From Micromonospora kangleipakensis (GTDB lineage Bacteria; Actinomycetota; Actinomycetes; Mycobacteriales; Micromonosporaceae), in the NCBI RefSeq assembly GCF_004217615.1, contig NZ_SHLD01000001.1, forward strand, positions 6,076,001-6,140,000: a stretch of DNA of 64,000 nt, written 5' to 3'. Position numbers and translations under genes: made by a program. Of this stretch, positions 26,776 through 38,389 are shown piece after piece. The notes under the pieces were generated by a model. It saw only the letters and a list, made by a program, of their open reading frames with translations, ran no database searches and had not been told where the DNA came from. The number at the start of each line of letters is the position of its first letter. Positions within the stretch are counted from its first letter, which is position 1.

Positions 26776-28371
26776 GTCGGCAGGCGGGCAGTCGACCAGG
26801 TGGGCGTCGACCCGGGCCGGGCCGGCCGGCCGGGGGCGACGGCGGGACCGGGGCGGCGCGAAGCCCGCGCAGTCGTGGGCGGCCCGGACCGCTTGGCTGG
26901 ACGGCAGCCGCCCGGACCCCGGGCGGCGCCCGGCCGGGCGCAGGCCGGGCGGCAGGCTCCCCGCCGGTCGGGCCGTCGCGGCCGGGCGGGCGAACGCGAC
27001 GGCCGGGGTCGCGGGCAGGACGACGCGGGCGGCCATGGCGGCGACCCGGCGGGCCGGGCGGCGCACGGCGGGCGCGGCCAGCACCAGGGTGACCCGGCGA
27101 CGCAGCCGGCGGTCGCGCAGCCCGTCGAGGGCCACGCCCGCGGCGGCGGTGGCGATCGCGGTCACCGCGCCGGCCAGCACCAGGGTCTGCCGGGGGCCGG
27201 CGTGTTCGGAGAGCCAGCCGAGCAGGGGCGCGCCGACCGCGGCGGAGACCGAGCCGGTGACCGCCAGGGCGGCCAGCACCCGACCGCGCATGGCGTAGTC
27301 GGTGTCGAGCTGGGCGCGGGCGCCGACCGTGGTGTCGATGATCACCGCCGCCGCGGCCACGGGGAGGATCACCGCGGCGAAGCTGAGCGTGCCGGGGGCC
27401 AGCCCGGCGACGATCTGCAGCACGCTGGCCAGCAGGCCGGCGCCGACCAGCATCCCGTAGCCCAGCTCCCGGCGGCGGGCCGCCACGAGCGCGCCGAGCA
27501 CCGTGCCGACCGCGAAGACGGTGGAGAGCAGGCCGTAGCCGGACGCCCCGCCGTGCAGCGGGCCGTCGCTCATCGCCGCCATGGTCACCTGGTAGTTGCG
27601 GCCCAGGCTGCCCAGCACGAACGACAGCGCCAGCGCGACCAGCACGACCGGCTGGCCCAGCAGGTAGCGGAAGCCGGCCCGGATGCCGCCGTCCGCCGGC
27701 TCGCCTGCGGGCCGCTCCCGCTCGCGTACGGCGGAGTCGCCGTCGGCGACCACCGCCTCCGTCGCGGCCTCTCCCCGGTGCAGCTCCCGCTCGCGTACGG
27801 CGAACAGGGCCGCGACCACCGCGACGAAGCTGGCCGCGTTGATGGCGAAGAGCAGCGCGGGGCCGACGGCGGCGACCACGACGGCGCCGACGCTCATGCC
27901 GAGGATGCGCCCGGCGGAGTTGGTCAGCGAGCCGAGCGCGAGGGCGTTGCCGAGGTTCTCCCGGTCGACCAGGGTCGACGACCAGCGCCCCGACACCGGC
28001 CCCTCGATCGCCGACACCGCGCCGGTGACCAGGGCGATCGCGTAGATCGCCGGAAGGCCGCCGACGCCGGTGACGGCGACCACCGCCAGCCCCGCGGCGA
28101 GGGTGGCGTGCACGGCCTGGGCGGCGATCAGCAGCGGCTTCGCCGGCAGCCGGTCGGCCAGCGCCCCGCCCCAGACGCTGAGCAGCAGCGTCGGCAGGGC
28201 CTGGAGCAGGACGGCCAGGCCCATCGAGGTCGCCGAGCGGGTCTGCGCTAGGACGTACCAGTTGACGCCGAGCACCTGCATCCAGGTCCCGATCACCGAT
28301 ACGAACCCCGCGCCGGCCCAGATCCGGTAGTTCCGGTGGCGCAGCGCGGCGAACGTGGCTCCGAGGGCCAC
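26773..28371 (-). CDS. MFS transporter (enterobactin-exporter-like, MFS_3)
   Basis: 532-aa major facilitator with about 12 membrane segments in the first 410 residues. LGATFAALRHRNYRIW at the N-terminus and GGALADRLPAKPLL (loop 2-3 motif A) are typical of the MFS_3/EntS-like exporters. The GTG with GGGGAGG upstream is the start. The last ~115 residues are an unusual Arg/Pro/Ala-rich soluble tail that exporters of this family normally lack; it may have grown by loss of the original stop. Substrate unknown; drugs or siderophores are usual for the family. A hairpin in the leader may regulate it. Confidence 0.88.
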   Translation of the reverse strand: MALGATFAALRHRNYRIWAGAGFVSVIGTWMQVLGVNWYVLAQTRSATSMGLAVLLQALPTLLLSVWGGALADRLPAKPLLIAAQAVHATLAAGLAVVAVTGVGGLPAIYAIALVTGAVSAIEGPVSGRWSSTLVDRENLGNALALGSLTNSAGRILGMSVGAVVVAAVGPALLFAINAASFVAVVAALFAVRERELHRGEAATEAVVADGDSAVRERERPAGEPADGGIRAGFRYLLGQPVVLVALALSFVLGSLGRNYQVTMAAMSDGPLHGGASGYGLLSTVFAVGTVLGALVAARRRELGYGMLVGAGLLASVLQIVAGLAPGTLSFAAVILPVAAAAVIIDTTVGARAQLDTDYAMRGRVLAALAVTGSVSAAVGAPLLGWLSEHAGPRQTLVLAGAVTAIATAAAGVALDGLRDRRLRRRVTLVLAAPAVRRPARRVAAMAARVVLPATPAVAFARPAATARPAGSLPPGLRPAGRRPGSGRLPSSQAVRAAHDCAGFAPPRSRRRPRPAGPARVDAHLVDCPPAD

Positions 28372-28403
28372 GGCGGCCTCCCCGTTCCGACGACATGACA
28401 AAG

Positions 28404-28423
28404 CCGCACCACGGTCGGTGCGG
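28404..28423 (-). promoter_or_regulatory. Leader hairpin upstream of the MFS gene
   Basis: Perfect 7-bp stem CCGCACC/GGTGCGG with a 6-nt loop, ending 32 nt before the GTG on the transcribed strand and followed by CTTTGTC. A further split repeat AACCTG...CAGGTT (28447-28475) lies just upstream. It could be an attenuator or operator; no regulator gene is nearby. Confidence 0.3.
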
Positions 28424-28553
28424 CAGCCGCCAAGTCTCACCCCAGCTCAAACCTGTTTGCCGCATTCGTGAGCAGGTTCACCGGCTCGGCGGCGCCCCGA
28501 GGTGGGCACACCTCACCAGCCGGGTAGCCCCCGCCACGAACCGGACGGGGACG

Positions 28554-28600
28554 CCGAACACCCCGGCCCGGGACGGGTACGTCCGGACCGGGGTGTTCGG
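28554..28600 (-). terminator. Terminator of the gltBD operon
   Basis: Perfect 13-bp stem CCGAACACCCCGG/CCGGGGTGTTCGG with an inner GGAC/GTCC stem in the loop, 20 nt downstream of the gltD stop. Confidence 0.8.
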
Positions 28601-28619
28601 GTCGGGTGGAGCCCCGGGG

Positions 28620-30129
<1,510 letters not shown>

Positions 30130-30137
<8 letters not shown>

Positions 30138-33100
30138 GAGCCACCTCCTGGGCGGCCGCCCGCGGGGCGGGCGGCACCGGCATGGACGAAGCGGAAGGCG
30201 CCGACTGCGGTGTCGGGGCGGCGTGCGCCGCCAATGCGCTCATCACCGCGTCGTCGACGTCACGGCCGGCGGCTTCGGCGGCCCGCATGATCTCCAGCAC
30301 CCGGCGGTAGTCCCGGGGCACCACGGCGGTGAACTCCTCCACCGCCTCCGGCCAACGCTTCAACAGCTCCTCGGCGACCGCCGAGTCGGTCTCGGCGAAG
30401 TGTCGCTGCACCAGCTCGTGCAGCCGGTCCCGCTCCTCGGCGCGCAGCGGCGACAGGTCGACCAGCTCGGCGTTGACCCGCGCCCGGTCGAGCCGCCAGA
30501 CGAACGCGGTGCCGCCGGACATGCCGGCGGCGAAGTTGCGCCCGGTCTCGCCGAGCACCACCACCGTGCCGCCGGTCATGTACTCGCAGCCGTGGTCGCC
30601 GACGCCCTCGACAACGGCCACCGCGCCCGAGTTGCGCACCGCGAAGCGCTCCCCGACCCGGCCGCGCAGGAAGACCTCGCCGCCGGTCGCGCCGTACAGG
30701 ATGGTGTTGCCGGCGATGATCTGGTCCTCGGCCCGATCCCCCGGCCCGGCCTCGCCGTCGACGAACGGCGCGGCGGTGTCCGGGCGGACGATGAGCCGGC
30801 CGCCGGAGAGGCCCTTGCCGACGTAGTCGTTGGCGTCGCCGTGCAGCCGCAGGGTTACCCCGCGCGGCAGGAACGCGCCGAACGACTGGCCGGCGGTGCC
30901 GTGCAGCAGGAACTCGATGGTGTCCTCCGGCAGGCCCGCGCCGCCGAAGCGGCGGGTCACCTCGCCGCCGAGCATCGCGCCGACGCTGCGGTGCTCGTTG
31001 CGCACCGCCACCTCGACCCGGACCGGCGTGCGGTCGCGCAGCGCCGGCTCGGCCAGCGCGATCAGCTCGTTGTCCAGGGCCAGCTCCAGGCCGTGGTCCT
31101 GGGCCCGGATCCCGCGCCGCGCGGCGTCCGCCGGCAGCTCCGGCAGCTCCGGCAGCTGGAGTACGGGCGACAGGTCCAGCCCGTGCCCCTTCCAGTGGTC
31201 GATCGCCGGGGTGAGGTCGAGCAGCTCGGTCTGCCCGATCGCCTCCTCGACGGAGCGGAAGCCCAGCTCGGCCAGGTAGCCGCGGACCTCCTCGGCGAGG
31301 AAGAGGAAGAAGTTCTCCACGAACTCCGGCCTGCCGTTGAACCGCTCGCGCAGCACCGGATTCTGGGTGGCGATGCCGACCGGACAGGTGTCCAGGTGGC
31401 AGACCCGCATCATCACGCAGCCCTCGACGATCAGCGGGGCGGTGGCGAAGCCGAACTCCTCCGCGCCGAGCAGCGCCGCGATGAGCACGTCCCGGCCGGT
31501 CTTGAGCTGGCCGTCGACCTGCACGGTGACCCGGTCGCGGAGCTTGTTGAGCAGCAGCGTCTGCTGCGCCTCGGCCAGGCCCAGCTCCCAGGGGGTGCCG
31601 GCGTGCTTGAGCGAGTTGAGCGGGGACGCGCCGGTGCCGCCGTCGTGGCCGGAGATCAGGATGACGTCGGCCTTCAGCTTGGCCACGCCCGCCGCGACGG
31701 TGCCCACGCCGACCTCGCTGACCAGCTTGACGTGCACCCGGGCGGCCGGGTTGACGCACTTCAGGTCGTGCACGAGCTGGGCGAGGTCCTCGATGGAGTA
31801 GATGTCGTGGTGCGGCGGCGGGGAGATCAGGCCGACGCCCGGGGTGGCGTGCCGGGTCCGGGCGATCCACGGCCAGACCTTGTTGCCGGGGAGCTGGCCG
31901 CCCTCGCCGGGCTTCGCGCCCTGGGCCATCTTGATCTGGAGGTCGTCGGCGTTGACCAGGTATTCGCTCGTCACGCCGAACCGGCCGCTGGCGATCTGCT
32001 TCACCGCGGATCGGCGGGCCGGGTCGTGCAGCCGGTCGACGTCCTCGCCGCCCTCGCCGGTGTTGGACTTGCCGCCGAGCCGGTTCATCGCGATGGCGAG
32101 GGTCTCGTGCGCCTCCGCCGAGATCGACCCGTACGACATGGCGCCGGTGGCGAACCGCTTGACGATCTCGCTGGCCGGCTCCACCTCGTCCAGCGGCACC
32201 GGCGGGCGCACCCCGGCACGCAGGGTGAACAGACCGCGCAGCGAACCCGCCTGCGCGGCCAGCTCGTCGACCTTGGCGGTGTACTGCCGGAAGACGTCGT
32301 ACTGACGGCTGCGGGTGGCGTGCTGGAGCAGGAAGACCGTCTCCGGGTTGAACAGGTGCAGCTCGCCCTCGCGGCGCCACTGGTACTCGCCGCCGACCTC
32401 CAGCCGGTCGGAGCTCTCCGCGCCGGGGGCGGGCCAGGCCAGGGCGTGCCGGGCGGCCACCTCGGCGTGGATCTCGTTCAGCCCGATGCCGCTGATCTTG
32501 CTGGGGGTGCCGCGGAAGTAGCGCTCGACCAGCCGGGTGTCCAGGCCGACCGCCTCGAAGACCTGCGCGCCGCAGTACGACGAGACCGTCGAGATGCCCA
32601 TCTTCGACATGATCTTCAGGACGCCCTTGCCGAGCGCCTTGACGTAGTTCCGGACGGCCTTGGCCGGCTCCATGCCGACCAGCGCGCCGGTGGAGATCAT
32701 GTCCTCGACCGACTCGAAGGCCAGGTAGGGGTTCACCGCCGCCGCGCCGTAGCCGATCAGCACGGCCGCGTGGTGCACCTCCCGGCAGTCGCCGGACTCC
32801 ACGATCAGCGCCACCTGGGTCCGCGTCTGCTCGCGGACCAGGTGCTGGTGCACCGCCGCGGTGAGCAGCAGCGACGGGATCGGCGCCAGGTCGGCGTTGG
32901 AGTCCCGGTCGGAGAGGACCAGGATGCGCACCCCGTCCTCGATCGCCTCGGAGACGTGCCGGCAGATCTCGGTCAGCCGGGCCTTGATGCCGGCGCCGCC
33001 GTCGCGGATCCGGTAGAGCCCGGAGACCCGGACCGCCTTGAAGCCGGGCAGGTCGCCGTCCTCGTCGATGGAGAGGATCTTGGCCAGCTCGTCGTTGTCG

Positions 33101-34839
33101 ATCACCGGGTACGGCAGCACGATCTGCCGGCAGCTCGCCGGGCCCGGGTCGAGCAGGTTGCCCTCCGGCCCGATGGTCGAGGCAAGGCTGGTCACCAACT
33201 CCTCCCGGATGGCGTCCAGCGGCGGGTTGGTGACCTGGGCGAAGAGCTGGTGGAAGTAGTCGTAGAGCAGCCGCGGCCGGGTGGACAACGGGGCGATCGG
33301 GGTGTCCGTGCCCATCGAGCCGATCGGCTCCGCGCCGGCCCGGGCCATCGGCGCGAGCAGGATCTTCAGCTCCTCCTCGGTGTAGCCGAAGGTCTGCTGG
33401 CGGCGGCGGACCGAGTCGTGGGTGTAGACGATGTGCTCGCGCGGCGGCAGGTCACCCAGCTCGATCAGGCCGGCGTGCAGCCACTCGTCGTACGGCCGCT
33501 CGGCGGCCAGCTCGGCCTTGATCTCGTCGTCGGAGACGATCCGGTGGTTGACCGTGTCGACCAGGAACATCTTCCCCGGCTGGAGCCGCCCCTTGGCGAC
33601 CACCCGGGCCGGGTCGAGGTCGAGCACACCCGCCTCGCTGCCGAGCACCACGAGCCCGTCCTCGGTACGCCACCAGCGACCGGGGCGCAGCCCGTTGCGG
33701 TCCAGCACCGCGCCGACGATCTCGCCGTCGGTGAAGGCGACCGAGGCGGGGCCGTCCCACGGCTCCATCAGGCTGGCGTGGAAACGGTAGAAGGCGCGCT
33801 TGTCGGCGCGCATGTCCAGGTCGTTCTCCCAGGCCTCCGGGATCATCATCAGCACCGCGTGCGGCAGGCTCCGGCCGGACAGGTGCAGCAGCTCCAGCAC
33901 CTCGTCGAAGTTGGCCGAGTCGGAGGCGGCGGGGGTGCAGACGGGGAAGATCCGGCGGATGTTGCCGGGCAGGTTCGGGCTGCGCAGCAGCGCCTCGCGG
34001 GCCTGCATCCAGTTCCGGTTGCCGCGGATCGTGTTGATCTCGCCGTTGTGCGCGATGAACCGGTACGGGTGGGCCAGCGGCCAGGACGGGAAGGTGTTGG
34101 TGGAGAAGCGCGAGTGCACCAGGGCGATCGCGCTGACCACCCGGGAGTCGGTCAGCTCCGGGAAGTACGCCGGGAGCTGGTCCGGGGTGAGCATTCCCTT
34201 CCAGACCATGGTCCGCCCCGACAGCGACGGGAAGTACGCCGGCACGCCCCGCTCGGCGGTCTCCCGCTCGGCCTGCTTGCGCACGCAGAACGCCACCCGG
34301 TCCAGGTCCAGCCCGGCGAGCGGGGACCCGCCCGGGCCGGCCGGCGAGTCGGTCAGCCGGTGCGCGGCGAGGAAGAGCTGCCGGACCCGGGGCATCGCCG
34401 CGAGCGCGGTCTCGCCGAGGCCGCTCGGGTCGGTGGGTACGTCCCGCCAGCCGAGCACGTCGGCTCCCTCGACCAGGGCGTACTTCTCGATCACCCGGCG
34501 GGCGCGGGCCTCGGCGGCGTCGTCGTCGGGGAGGAAGACCAGGCCGGTCGCGTACTGGCCGGCGGGCGGCAGCGGGAAGTCGACCACGGCGCGCAGGAAC
34601 GCGTCCGGCACCTGGATCATGATCCCGGCGCCGTCACCGGTGTTGTGCTCCGCGCCCCGGGCGCCCCGGTGGTCCAGCCGGCAGAGCGCGCCGAGACCGT
34701 TCGCGACAACCTCGTGCGACCGGCGTCCGTGCAGGTCCGCCACGAAGGCCACGCCGCACGCGTCGTGCTCCTGCGCGGGGTCGTAGAGGCCCGTCGCGGG
34801 CGGGGCCGACTGCGGGCTGAGAGGGTACGGAAAGGCCAC
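30130..34839 (-). CDS. gltB: Glutamate synthase (NADPH) large subunit
   Basis: About 1569-aa enzyme making two glutamates from glutamine and 2-oxoglutarate; central to ammonium assimilation. The amidotransferase nucleophile is the Cys of [11 protein letters not shown] (about residue 28); the preceding residues are the propeptide removed on maturation. The FMN domain and 3Fe-4S cluster ([13 protein letters not shown]) are followed by the beta-helical GXGXG domain. I chose the GTG at VAFPYPL because AGGAGG sits four bases upstream; the GTG six codons earlier has no SD. A TAGACT box lies about 70 nt upstream, between this gene and the divergent GNAT gene. Confidence 0.95.
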
Positions 34840-34905
34840 CGGGCCTCCTGTCGTCACTCAGGTTGGATCATGGTCGGGACGACGTCGGCCCTTGTGGGTT
34901 TATTG

Positions 34906-34911
34906 AGTCTA
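34906..34911 (-). promoter_or_regulatory. Probable -10 box for gltBD
   Basis: TAGACT about 67 nt upstream of the chosen gltB start. No convincing -35 at 16-18 nt (CCTTGC at 16 nt is the best). Confidence 0.35.
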
Positions 34912-34972
34912 CGTTAGGGCGTGCCGCGCAAGGCCAGTTCGGATTGATCACACTTCCAGAATCTGGGACGTG

Positions 34973-34978
34973 TAGTCT
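34973..34978 (+). promoter_or_regulatory. Leaderless-type -10 box of the GNAT gene
   Basis: TAGTCT six nucleotides before the GTG start; no SD between. Confidence 0.55.
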
Positions 34979-34984
34979 CGCGCG

Positions 34985-35830
34985 GTGGATGTCGTACGCG
35001 CTGCGCTGTTCGACCGCTTGGAGACCTTCTACGACGCGGTGCCCCGCGACGGGGCCCGCACGGAGGAGTACGGCGCCCTGGTCCTCTTCGTCCGGGACGG
35101 CCTCGGCTGGCCGTTCTACGCCCGCCCCCGGCTCGACGCCACCACGCCACCGTCGCTGGCCGACGTGACCGCCGTCCGGACCCGCCAGCGGGAGCTCGGG
35201 CTGCCCGAAACGTTCGAGTGGGTGCACGAGGTCACCCCCGACCTGCTCGCGGTGGCCCGCTCCGCCGGGCTGAGCGTGCTGGAGGCGCCGCTGATGGTGC
35301 TCGACCCGGCCGGCCTGCCGGACCCGGGGACGCTCAGCGACGTACCGGTGCGGGTCCTCGACCCCGGCTCCCCCGGCTTCGCCGCCGACGTGGCGATCCG
35401 CCGGGCCGTCGCGGCGGTCGGGTTCTCGAACGGCGGCACCGCCCGTGGCGACGCCGGACCGGCGGAACGCGACGCGACGGTGGCCCGGCTCGACGTGGCC
35501 GCGCTCGAGGAGGAGGGCGCCCGGATCGCGGACGGCCGGCGGATCTCGGTGCTCGCGGAGACCGCCGACGAGGGGGCGCTGGCCAGCGGGATGGCGATGC
35601 GGGTCGGCGACGTCGCGGAGATCGCCGGGGTGGCCACCCTGCCGGTCGCCCGCCGCCGTGGCCTCGGCGCGGCGGTCACCGCCACCCTGGCCCGTGAGCT
35701 GCGCGCCGCCGGCACCGATCTGATCTTCCTCTCCGCCGGCAGCGAGGAGATCGCGCGGGTCTACCTGAGGGTCGGCTTCCGCCGCGTCGGCACCGCCTGC
35801 ATCGCCGAACCGGCCGCCCTCATCGGCTGA
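34985..35830 (+). CDS. GNAT-family N-acetyltransferase
   Basis: 281-aa protein with a C-terminal GNAT fold. The acetyl-CoA-binding loop is VARRRGLGAAVTATLA (R-x-x-G-x-G/A type), preceded by a beta strand (IAGVATLP) and followed by ARVYLRVGFRRVG, which is the usual end of the domain. The N-terminal half is a degenerate or second GNAT-like region. Substrate unknown. The GTG has no SD and a TAGTCT box six bases upstream, so I infer a leaderless mRNA. It diverges from gltB. Confidence 0.85.
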   Translation: MDVVRAALFDRLETFYDAVPRDGARTEEYGALVLFVRDGLGWPFYARPRLDATTPPSLADVTAVRTRQRELGLPETFEWVHEVTPDLLAVARSAGLSVLEAPLMVLDPAGLPDPGTLSDVPVRVLDPGSPGFAADVAIRRAVAAVGFSNGGTARGDAGPAERDATVARLDVAALEEEGARIADGRRISVLAETADEGALASGMAMRVGDVAEIAGVATLPVARRRGLGAAVTATLARELRAAGTDLIFLSAGSEEIARVYLRVGFRRVGTACIAEPAALIG

Positions 35831-35872
35831 CCGGCCCCCCGAACCCGTCGTGGTGAGCGGAGGCGTCCGGGC

Positions 35873-37060
35873 TCAGGCGGGCGGGTGCCACTGGGCGGCG
35901 GCGGAGGCGGCGGTGCTGCGCAGCCGGGGGCTGATCGTGCCGAGGGCGGCGTCGCGGGCCCGCAGGGCCAGGCGGCCGCGGGTCTGCAGCACCGCGGACA
36001 TCCGGCGGGTCTGCCGGACCATGGTCGCCGCGCGGGGGCGACGCAACCGGTCGTACGCCTGCACGGCGTCCGGCAGTCGCGACTCGCGCAGCAGCGAGGC
36101 GAGCGTGGCGGCGTCCTCAAAGGCGAGGCAGGCGCCCTGCCCGAGGTGCGGCGGCATGGCGTGCGCGGCGTCGCCGAGCAGCACCACGCCGCCCGGGCCG
36201 GCCGGGAAGCCGTACGCCCGGGGCAGCGGACGCAGCTCGCGGATCTCCTGCTGGACCAGGTCGGCGGGGTCGGTCGCGTCGAGCAGCTCGGCGATCGGCG
36301 CGGGCCAGCCGGCGTACCAGCGCTTGAGCAGGGCGAGCTGGGTCTCCGGCGGCTCGGGGCGGGGCGCCCCCGCGGCGGTGGCCACCCAGTAGATGCCGCC
36401 CCGGCTGGAGCCGCCCGCCGTGCCCCGCTCACCGAGCGAGGCGGCCACGAAGCGATAACCGGCGCCCAGCGTCTCCCCGCCCACGGGCTGGTCGGCGGGG
36501 AGCTTCGGCGCCCGGTACCAGGGGATCACCGCGCGCCAGGCGGCGCAGCCGGAGCTGACCACCCCCGCTTCCGGGGCGAGCTGGCGGCGGATCTCGCTGT
36601 CGGTGCCGTCGGCGGCGACCACCAGGTCCGCCTCGACGGTGTGCCGGCCGTCGCCGACCGCCGGGCGTTCGCCGGGGACCGCGCGGACCGTCCGGACGGC
36701 CACCCCGGTCCGCAGCTCGACCCGGTCACCGAGGCCGGCGATCAGCGCGTCGTGCAGGTCCTCCCGGTGCACCACCACCGGCATCCGCTCCGCCGGCGTC
36801 GCGCGGGGCTGCACCAGCCAGTGCCCGTCCGGACGGCGGACGCCGCCGTCGGCCAGCGGCGTGGCGATCGCGTCCAGGCCCGCGCCGAGGCCCAGGGCGC
36901 GCAGCGCGCGTACCCCGTTGGGCCAGAGCACGAGGGCGGTCGGTTCCGGGCGGACCCGGTCGGCCCGTTCGAGGAGGCTGACCCGCCACCCGGACCGGGC
37001 CAGCGCGCCGGCCGCCGCCAGCCCGCCGAGCCCGGCGCCGACCACCACCGCGGTACGCAT
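35873..37060 (-). CDS. FAD-dependent monooxygenase (group A)
   Basis: 395-aa flavoprotein hydroxylase. FAD motif GAGLGGLAAAGALARSG is at the N-terminus, the DG motif (VVAADGTDSEIRRQL) in the middle, and GDAAHAMPPHLGQGACLAFEDA late in the chain, all as in salicylate/3-hydroxybenzoate hydroxylase-type enzymes. A single protein with no reductase partner is expected for this group. The substrate cannot be told. It lies 12 nt downstream of the end of lgt reading the same way, but with its own ATG. Confidence 0.9.
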   Translation of the reverse strand: MRTAVVVGAGLGGLAAAGALARSGWRVSLLERADRVRPEPTALVLWPNGVRALRALGLGAGLDAIATPLADGGVRRPDGHWLVQPRATPAERMPVVVHREDLHDALIAGLGDRVELRTGVAVRTVRAVPGERPAVGDGRHTVEADLVVAADGTDSEIRRQLAPEAGVVSSGCAAWRAVIPWYRAPKLPADQPVGGETLGAGYRFVAASLGERGTAGGSSRGGIYWVATAAGAPRPEPPETQLALLKRWYAGWPAPIAELLDATDPADLVQQEIRELRPLPRAYGFPAGPGGVVLLGDAAHAMPPHLGQGACLAFEDAATLASLLRESRLPDAVQAYDRLRRPRAATMVRQTRRMSAVLQTRGRLALRARDAALGTISPRLRSTAASAAAQWHPPA

Positions 37061-37071
37061 CGCCGCCCCGC

Positions 37072-38286
37072 TCAGCTGTCCCGGTCGGCGGGGCGGGCGC
37101 CGGCCGCGCCGGCCCGGTCGTCCGGCTCGGTCCGCTCGTCCGACTCGGCCCGGTCGTCCGGCTCAGTCCGCTCGGCCCGGTCGTCCGACTCGGCCCGGTC
37201 GTCGGGGTCCGCGACGGCCGTGCCGTCGCCCTCGGTCCCGTCCTCGGGCGTGGTCTCCGTCGGCTCGTCGGGCACCGCGCCGGTCTCCTGGTACGCGCGG
37301 AACTGCTCCTCGCTGACCACCCGGTAGCCCTCCGGCGCGACCGCCCGCGGCCCGGCCTCCCGGGCGGAGAGGTCGACCTGCGACACGTCGCCGCCCGCTG
37401 GCGGGACCGGCGTCGCCGGCGTGCCGACCGGGATGAGGTACTCCCGCGGGCCGCGGACCCGGAGGAAGTAGATCAGCGCGCCGAGGAAGACCAGCGCCGC
37501 GGTCCAGACGTTGAGCCGCAGGCCGAGGATGTGGTTCGCCTCGTCGGTGCGCATCAGCTCGATCCAGAACCGGCCCACGGTGTAGCCCATCACGTAGAGC
37601 GCGAACGCCCGGCCCTTGCCGAGCCGCAGCTTCCGGTCGAGGACGAGGACCAGCGCGGCGACGCCGATGTTCCAGAGCGCCTCGTAGAGGAAGGTCGGGT
37701 GGTAGAGCCCCGGCAGGAGGACCGCGTTGCCGGCGTCGTCACGCAGCGCGTGCCCGGGGTTGTCCGGGTCCATCACGTGGACCTCGAGCCCCCAGGGCAG
37801 GGAGGTGCGGCCGCCGTACAGCTCGTTGTTGAACCAGTTGCCGAACCGGCCCACGGCCTGGGCCAGCGGCAGGCCCGGCGCCAGCGCGTCGGCGACCACG
37901 GCGAACGGGATGCCGAGCTGCCGGGCGGCGATCCAGGCGCCGAGCGCGCCACCGGCGACGGCGCCCCAGATGCCGAGACCGCCCTCCCAGATGGCGAACG
38001 CTTTGAGCGGCTGCCCGTCGGCGCCGAAGTACTTCTCAGGCGAGGTGATGACGTGGTAGATCCGGGCGCCGATGATGCCGGTGGGCACCGCCCAGACGGC
38101 GATGTCGAGCACCGCGCCCGGTGCGACGCCGCGCTGGCGCAGCCGACGCTCGGTGACCAGGCAGGCCACCACGATGCCGACGATGATGCAGAGGGCGTAC
38201 GCCCGGATCGGAACCGGTCCGAGCTGCCAGACGGCGGTGCTGGGGCTGGGCAGGGCCGCCAGGGGGGTCATCGGGGCGTGGGTCAC
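37072..38286 (-). CDS. lgt: Prolipoprotein diacylglyceryl transferase
   Basis: Integral membrane enzyme that moves diacylglycerol from phosphatidylglycerol to the lipobox Cys of prolipoproteins. Seven or so membrane segments, the signature GRFGNWFNNELYGG, the early RIYHV (catalytic-His region) and LYHPTFLYEALW are visible. About 404 aa: the first ~300 match the family, and a ~100-residue hydrophilic tail with repeated DDRAE/DERTEPDDRA units follows, as in other actinomycete Lgt proteins. GTG is 8 nt after a TAGCGT box and has no SD; an ATG five codons later is an alternative. It follows trpA in the classic actinobacterial trp-lgt order, though a 1.3-kb interval intervenes. Confidence 0.95.
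   Translation of the reverse strand: MTHAPMTPLAALPSPSTAVWQLGPVPIRAYALCIIVGIVVACLVTERRLRQRGVAPGAVLDIAVWAVPTGIIGARIYHVITSPEKYFGADGQPLKAFAIWEGGLGIWGAVAGGALGAWIAARQLGIPFAVVADALAPGLPLAQAVGRFGNWFNNELYGGRTSLPWGLEVHVMDPDNPGHALRDDAGNAVLLPGLYHPTFLYEALWNIGVAALVLVLDRKLRLGKGRAFALYVMGYTVGRFWIELMRTDEANHILGLRLNVWTAALVFLGALIYFLRVRGPREYLIPVGTPATPVPPAGGDVSQVDLSAREAGPRAVAPEGYRVVSEEQFRAYQETGAVPDEPTETTPEDGTEGDGTAVADPDDRAESDDRAERTEPDDRAESDERTEPDDRAGAAGARPADRDS
37111..37212 (-). repeat. Repeats encoding the charged Lgt tail
   Basis: Four near copies of GGCCCGGTCGTCCGGCTC (starting at 37111, 37147, 37174 and 37192) encode the DDRAE-type repeats. Copy number could vary by slippage without breaking the frame, because the offsets are multiples of three. 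Confidence 0.6.
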
Positions 38287-38294
38287 GGGTGCAC

Positions 38295-38300
38295 ACGCTA
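38295..38300 (-). promoter_or_regulatory. Leaderless-type -10 box of lgt
   Basis: TAGCGT eight nucleotides before the GTG start; no SD. Confidence 0.45.
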
Positions 38301-38352
38301 CCGGTGCGGGCCGGCTCCGCGGCACCCCGGTCCGGTCGGCTTCGCCGGCCGG

Positions 38353-38381
38353 CTGACTTCTGGTTTGCGCGGTCGTAGGCT
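38353..38381 (+). promoter_or_regulatory. Promoter of the Nudix gene
   Basis: CTGACT, 17-nt spacer, TAGGCT, then 8 nt to the ATG. Both hexamers match the vegetative consensus well, and the transcript should begin at or next to the start codon. Confidence 0.65.
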
Positions 38382-38389
38382 CTTTGTCC

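Noticed and set aside
26641-28251. Full-length 536-codon plus-strand frame opposite the MFS gene
   Set aside because: Only the first ~22 codons, before the overlap, look like a real protein start; the rest is antisense of membrane helices.
30223-34917. Very long open frame (about 1560 codons) on the plus strand opposite gltB
   Set aside because: It is the antisense of a clear gltB. High GC leaves antisense frames open, and the translation is low-complexity Asp/Arg/Val/His-rich with no domain.
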